In this document: positions 14,705-16,277 of the stretch, in pieces | Layout of the letters: the number at the start of each line of letters is the position of its first letter | How positions within the stretch are numbered: position 1 is the first letter of the stretch | DNA from: Roseburia sp. AF12-17LB | Lineage (GTDB): Bacteria; Bacillota; Clostridia; Lachnospirales; Lachnospiraceae | Assembly (NCBI RefSeq): GCF_003479605.1 | Contig: NZ_QUHR01000018.1 | Span: 1 to 16,277, forward strand | Reading direction: 5' to 3' | Length of the DNA: 16,277 bases | Made by a program: the position numbers and the translations under genes | The notes under the pieces: model-generated | The model's database searches: none | What the model saw: only the letters and a program-made list of their open reading frames with translations | What the model was told of the DNA's origin: nothing

Positions 14705-15484
14705 ATGATGAAAATTAATGGATTTAACGGAACGAATACGCAGACAGGAGCAATAGGAATGGCACAGGCGAATGATTCTGTGAGTAAAAATATTCAGAAT
14801 CAGATTGCAAATGCACAGCAGAAATTGCAGGACTTATCATCAAATGAAGAACTGTCATTAGAGGATAAGATGAAGAAACGTCAGGAGATACAACAGGAAA
14901 TTACAAATCTCAATCAACAGTTAAGACAGCACCAGATTGAACAGAGAAAGGAACAGCAGAGTAAAAAATCATCTATGGATGATATGGTGGCTGGTACAAA
15001 AAATACATCTGCAAAGAAAGGAACAGGCTTGTCACAGGCAGGTATGCGGGCAATGATTTCCGCAGATTCATCTATGAAGCAGGCAAAAGTGCAGGGTAGT
15101 ATGGCAACACAGATGGAAGGAAGAGCCGGTGTGCTTGAGTCTGAAATCAAGCAGGATGCTGGAAAAGGCAATACCGAAAAGAAAGAAGAAGAACTGGCAG
15201 ATTTGCAGGCAAAAGCGCAGTCTGCAACAGCATCACAGATGTCTTCACTTTCAGATGCAAATAAATCTATGGAAGAAGCAGCAAAGGCAGACAACCGTAC
15301 AGATGCAGCAGAAACAAAGAAGGATCAAACGCAGAAAGCAGAGAATACACAGGAAAATGCAGATACGGCAACAGATGCATCAGAGAATGCAGATATCAAA
15401 ACAGAAACAGCAGAAACAATAAAAAATCCAGCATCAGAAAGTGGACAGTCGGTAGTATATACACCGATCGATATACGTTTATAG
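14705..15484 (+). CDS. FlxA-like protein
   Basis: The product has 259 residues. AGGAGG at 14691-14696 serves either of two adjacent ATG codons (14705 or 14708); the first is given. Residues about 25-80 match the FlxA-like pattern: QNQIANAQQKLQDLSSNEEL, then SLEDKMKKRQEIQQEITNL and Q-rich helix turns, a probable coiled coil. The middle (about 110-195) has MRAMISADSSMKQAKVQGSM and EGRAGVLESEIKQD, followed by another helical stretch. The tail (196-240) is A/T/E/N/D-rich and probably disordered, ending VVYTPIDIRL. In E. coli flxA is expressed with the late flagellar genes, though its function is unclear. The gene lies behind a putative LytTR site and 21 bp before the FliD-like gene, suggesting one operon controlled by the neighbouring two-component system. 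Confidence 0.85.
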   Translation: MMKINGFNGTNTQTGAIGMAQANDSVSKNIQNQIANAQQKLQDLSSNEELSLEDKMKKRQEIQQEITNLNQQLRQHQIEQRKEQQSKKSSMDDMVAGTKNTSAKKGTGLSQAGMRAMISADSSMKQAKVQGSMATQMEGRAGVLESEIKQDAGKGNTEKKEEELADLQAKAQSATASQMSSLSDANKSMEEAAKADNRTDAAETKKDQTQKAENTQENADTATDASENADIKTETAETIKNPASESGQSVVYTPIDIRL

Positions 15485-15505
15485 TTCGGAAAGGAGGCTG
15501 GTGTT

Positions 15506-16261
15506 ATGTCAGAAATCAAAAGTTTTAGTGATTATACAAGTAAATATAACAGCAATGTAGATTTTTCAGCGTTGTTTAGTGGAACGTCAGATAGTTCATC
15601 AGTAGGCAATACAAATATGCTTTCTGATTATGCTGCAATCAAAAATGGAAGCTATGGAAAACTTATGAAAGCATATTATGCAAAACAGGATGCTGAAAAA
15701 TTATCGGGAAAAGGTGATACTTCACAAAAACTTACCTTGATGAAAACAAGTGCAGATTCTCTGAAAAAATCAGCAGATGCTTTGAATGACTCTTCTCTTT
15801 GGGAAAAAAAGAAAATAAAAAAGAAAGATGAAAAAACGGGGGAAGAGATTGAGGTAGAGGATTATGACTGGGATAAAATCACCAAGGCAGTAAAATCTTT
15901 TGTTGAAGATTATAATGATGTAGTTAAGGAAGCCGGAGAATCTAATACAAAGGATGTATTGCGAAATGCTTCATGGATGACTGGAATGACAGACAAAAAC
16001 AGTAATATGCTTGCCAAAATAGGTATTACCATAGGAAAAGGAAACAAGTTGGAATTAGATGAGGATGCTTTAAAGCAGGCAGATATCAGTTCGCTGAAAA
16101 CGGTCTTTACAGGATATAATTCTTTTGTAAGCAAAATATCGCAGAAAGCAACTGGTATATCGAATGCTGCAAACCGGGCGAGTGCAACCTATACAAATAA
16201 TGGTACGTACTCTAAGACGGATGCTTCTTTGACATCGAGCAAGATAGATAAAGAAGTATAG
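15506..16261 (+). CDS. Short FliD-C-terminus-like protein
   Basis: The product has 251 residues, starting after AAAGGAGG at 15489-15496. The first 60 residues are S/N/Y-rich (MSEIKSFSDYTSKYNSN...). Residues about 71-97 form a helix rich in S, A and K. Residues about 121-215 resemble the C-terminal part of the flagellar cap protein FliD: ITKAVKSFVEDYNDVVKEA, then SWMTGMTDKNSNMLAKIGIT, then GNKLELDEDALKQADISSL and VFTGYNSFVSKISQKA. True FliD is usually over 400 residues with an N-terminal D0 region that is absent here. This is therefore a FliD-like relative, not the cap protein itself. It may be a secreted or structural partner of the FlxA-like product encoded 21 bp upstream. The stop lies 16 bases before the window end. 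Confidence 0.8.
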   Translation: MSEIKSFSDYTSKYNSNVDFSALFSGTSDSSSVGNTNMLSDYAAIKNGSYGKLMKAYYAKQDAEKLSGKGDTSQKLTLMKTSADSLKKSADALNDSSLWEKKKIKKKDEKTGEEIEVEDYDWDKITKAVKSFVEDYNDVVKEAGESNTKDVLRNASWMTGMTDKNSNMLAKIGITIGKGNKLELDEDALKQADISSLKTVFTGYNSFVSKISQKATGISNAANRASATYTNNGTYSKTDASLTSSKIDKEV

Positions 16262-16277
16262 AAAGTGTGGACTAACT

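Noticed and set aside
14512..14718. 68-codon frame on the + strand between the kinase and FlxA-like genes
   Set aside because: It starts at TTG without a ribosome binding site, covers the hairpin and the TTCACAAC element, and overlaps the real start of the next gene. It is better read as a regulatory region.
1..16277. CRISPR arrays, tRNA or rRNA genes, insertion-sequence transposases
   Set aside because: I saw no regularly spaced repeats, no tRNA-like cloverleaf and no transposase or integrase motif. The direct repeats present are explained by gene duplication.

Overview
The window is AT-rich DNA with strong AGGAGG-type ribosome binding sites, ATG starts and nearly all real genes on the + strand. 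Its mix of FlxA-like, FliD-like, DUF6033-like and DUF4885-like proteins with an AgrA/AgrC-type two-component pair points to a gut Lachnospiraceae bacterium (Roseburia/Agathobacter/Butyrivibrio type, Firmicutes). This placement rests on recognised protein families and composition, not on a database search.

Region 1 (1-12181) is a run of about a dozen small and medium genes in one direction. Most are uncharacterised, and none has an obvious Sec signal peptide or membrane segment. They form paralogue sets. There are two DUF6033-like genes (872, 8762) and two DUF4885-like genes plus a 3'-end fossil (7642, 10481, 9978). Two proteins share a C-terminal domain (2380, 6644). A tandem pair shares its whole length (5315, 6036). 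One family is present as an interrupted copy and a truncated relic (2948, 10027). A larger protein (3754) carries a PPC-type beta-sandwich. Several members are broken by a single stop codon or by frameshifts, and 9391-10398 is a fused scar of three gene fragments. A strong intrinsic terminator at 12196-12236 closes the region.

Region 2 (12237-14502) is an intact, translationally coupled LytTR response regulator and GHKL sensor kinase, transcribed behind a tandem TTCACAAC-N13-TTCACAAC element.

Region 3 (14503-16277) starts with a second, near-identical copy of that tandem element, followed by an FlxA-like gene and a short FliD-C-terminus-like gene. The simplest reading is that the regulator binds both elements, controlling itself and the FlxA/FliD-like genes.

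The most interesting possibility is that the whole array encodes a related repertoire of exported or flagellum-associated proteins. Otherwise unrelated products share a short N-terminus (M-x-I/V followed by N/S/G/Y-rich residues) resembling the unstructured N-termini of flagellar type III export substrates, and they sit beside FlxA-like and FliD-like genes and a cell-signalling-type two-component system. This is an inference from sequence pattern and context only.
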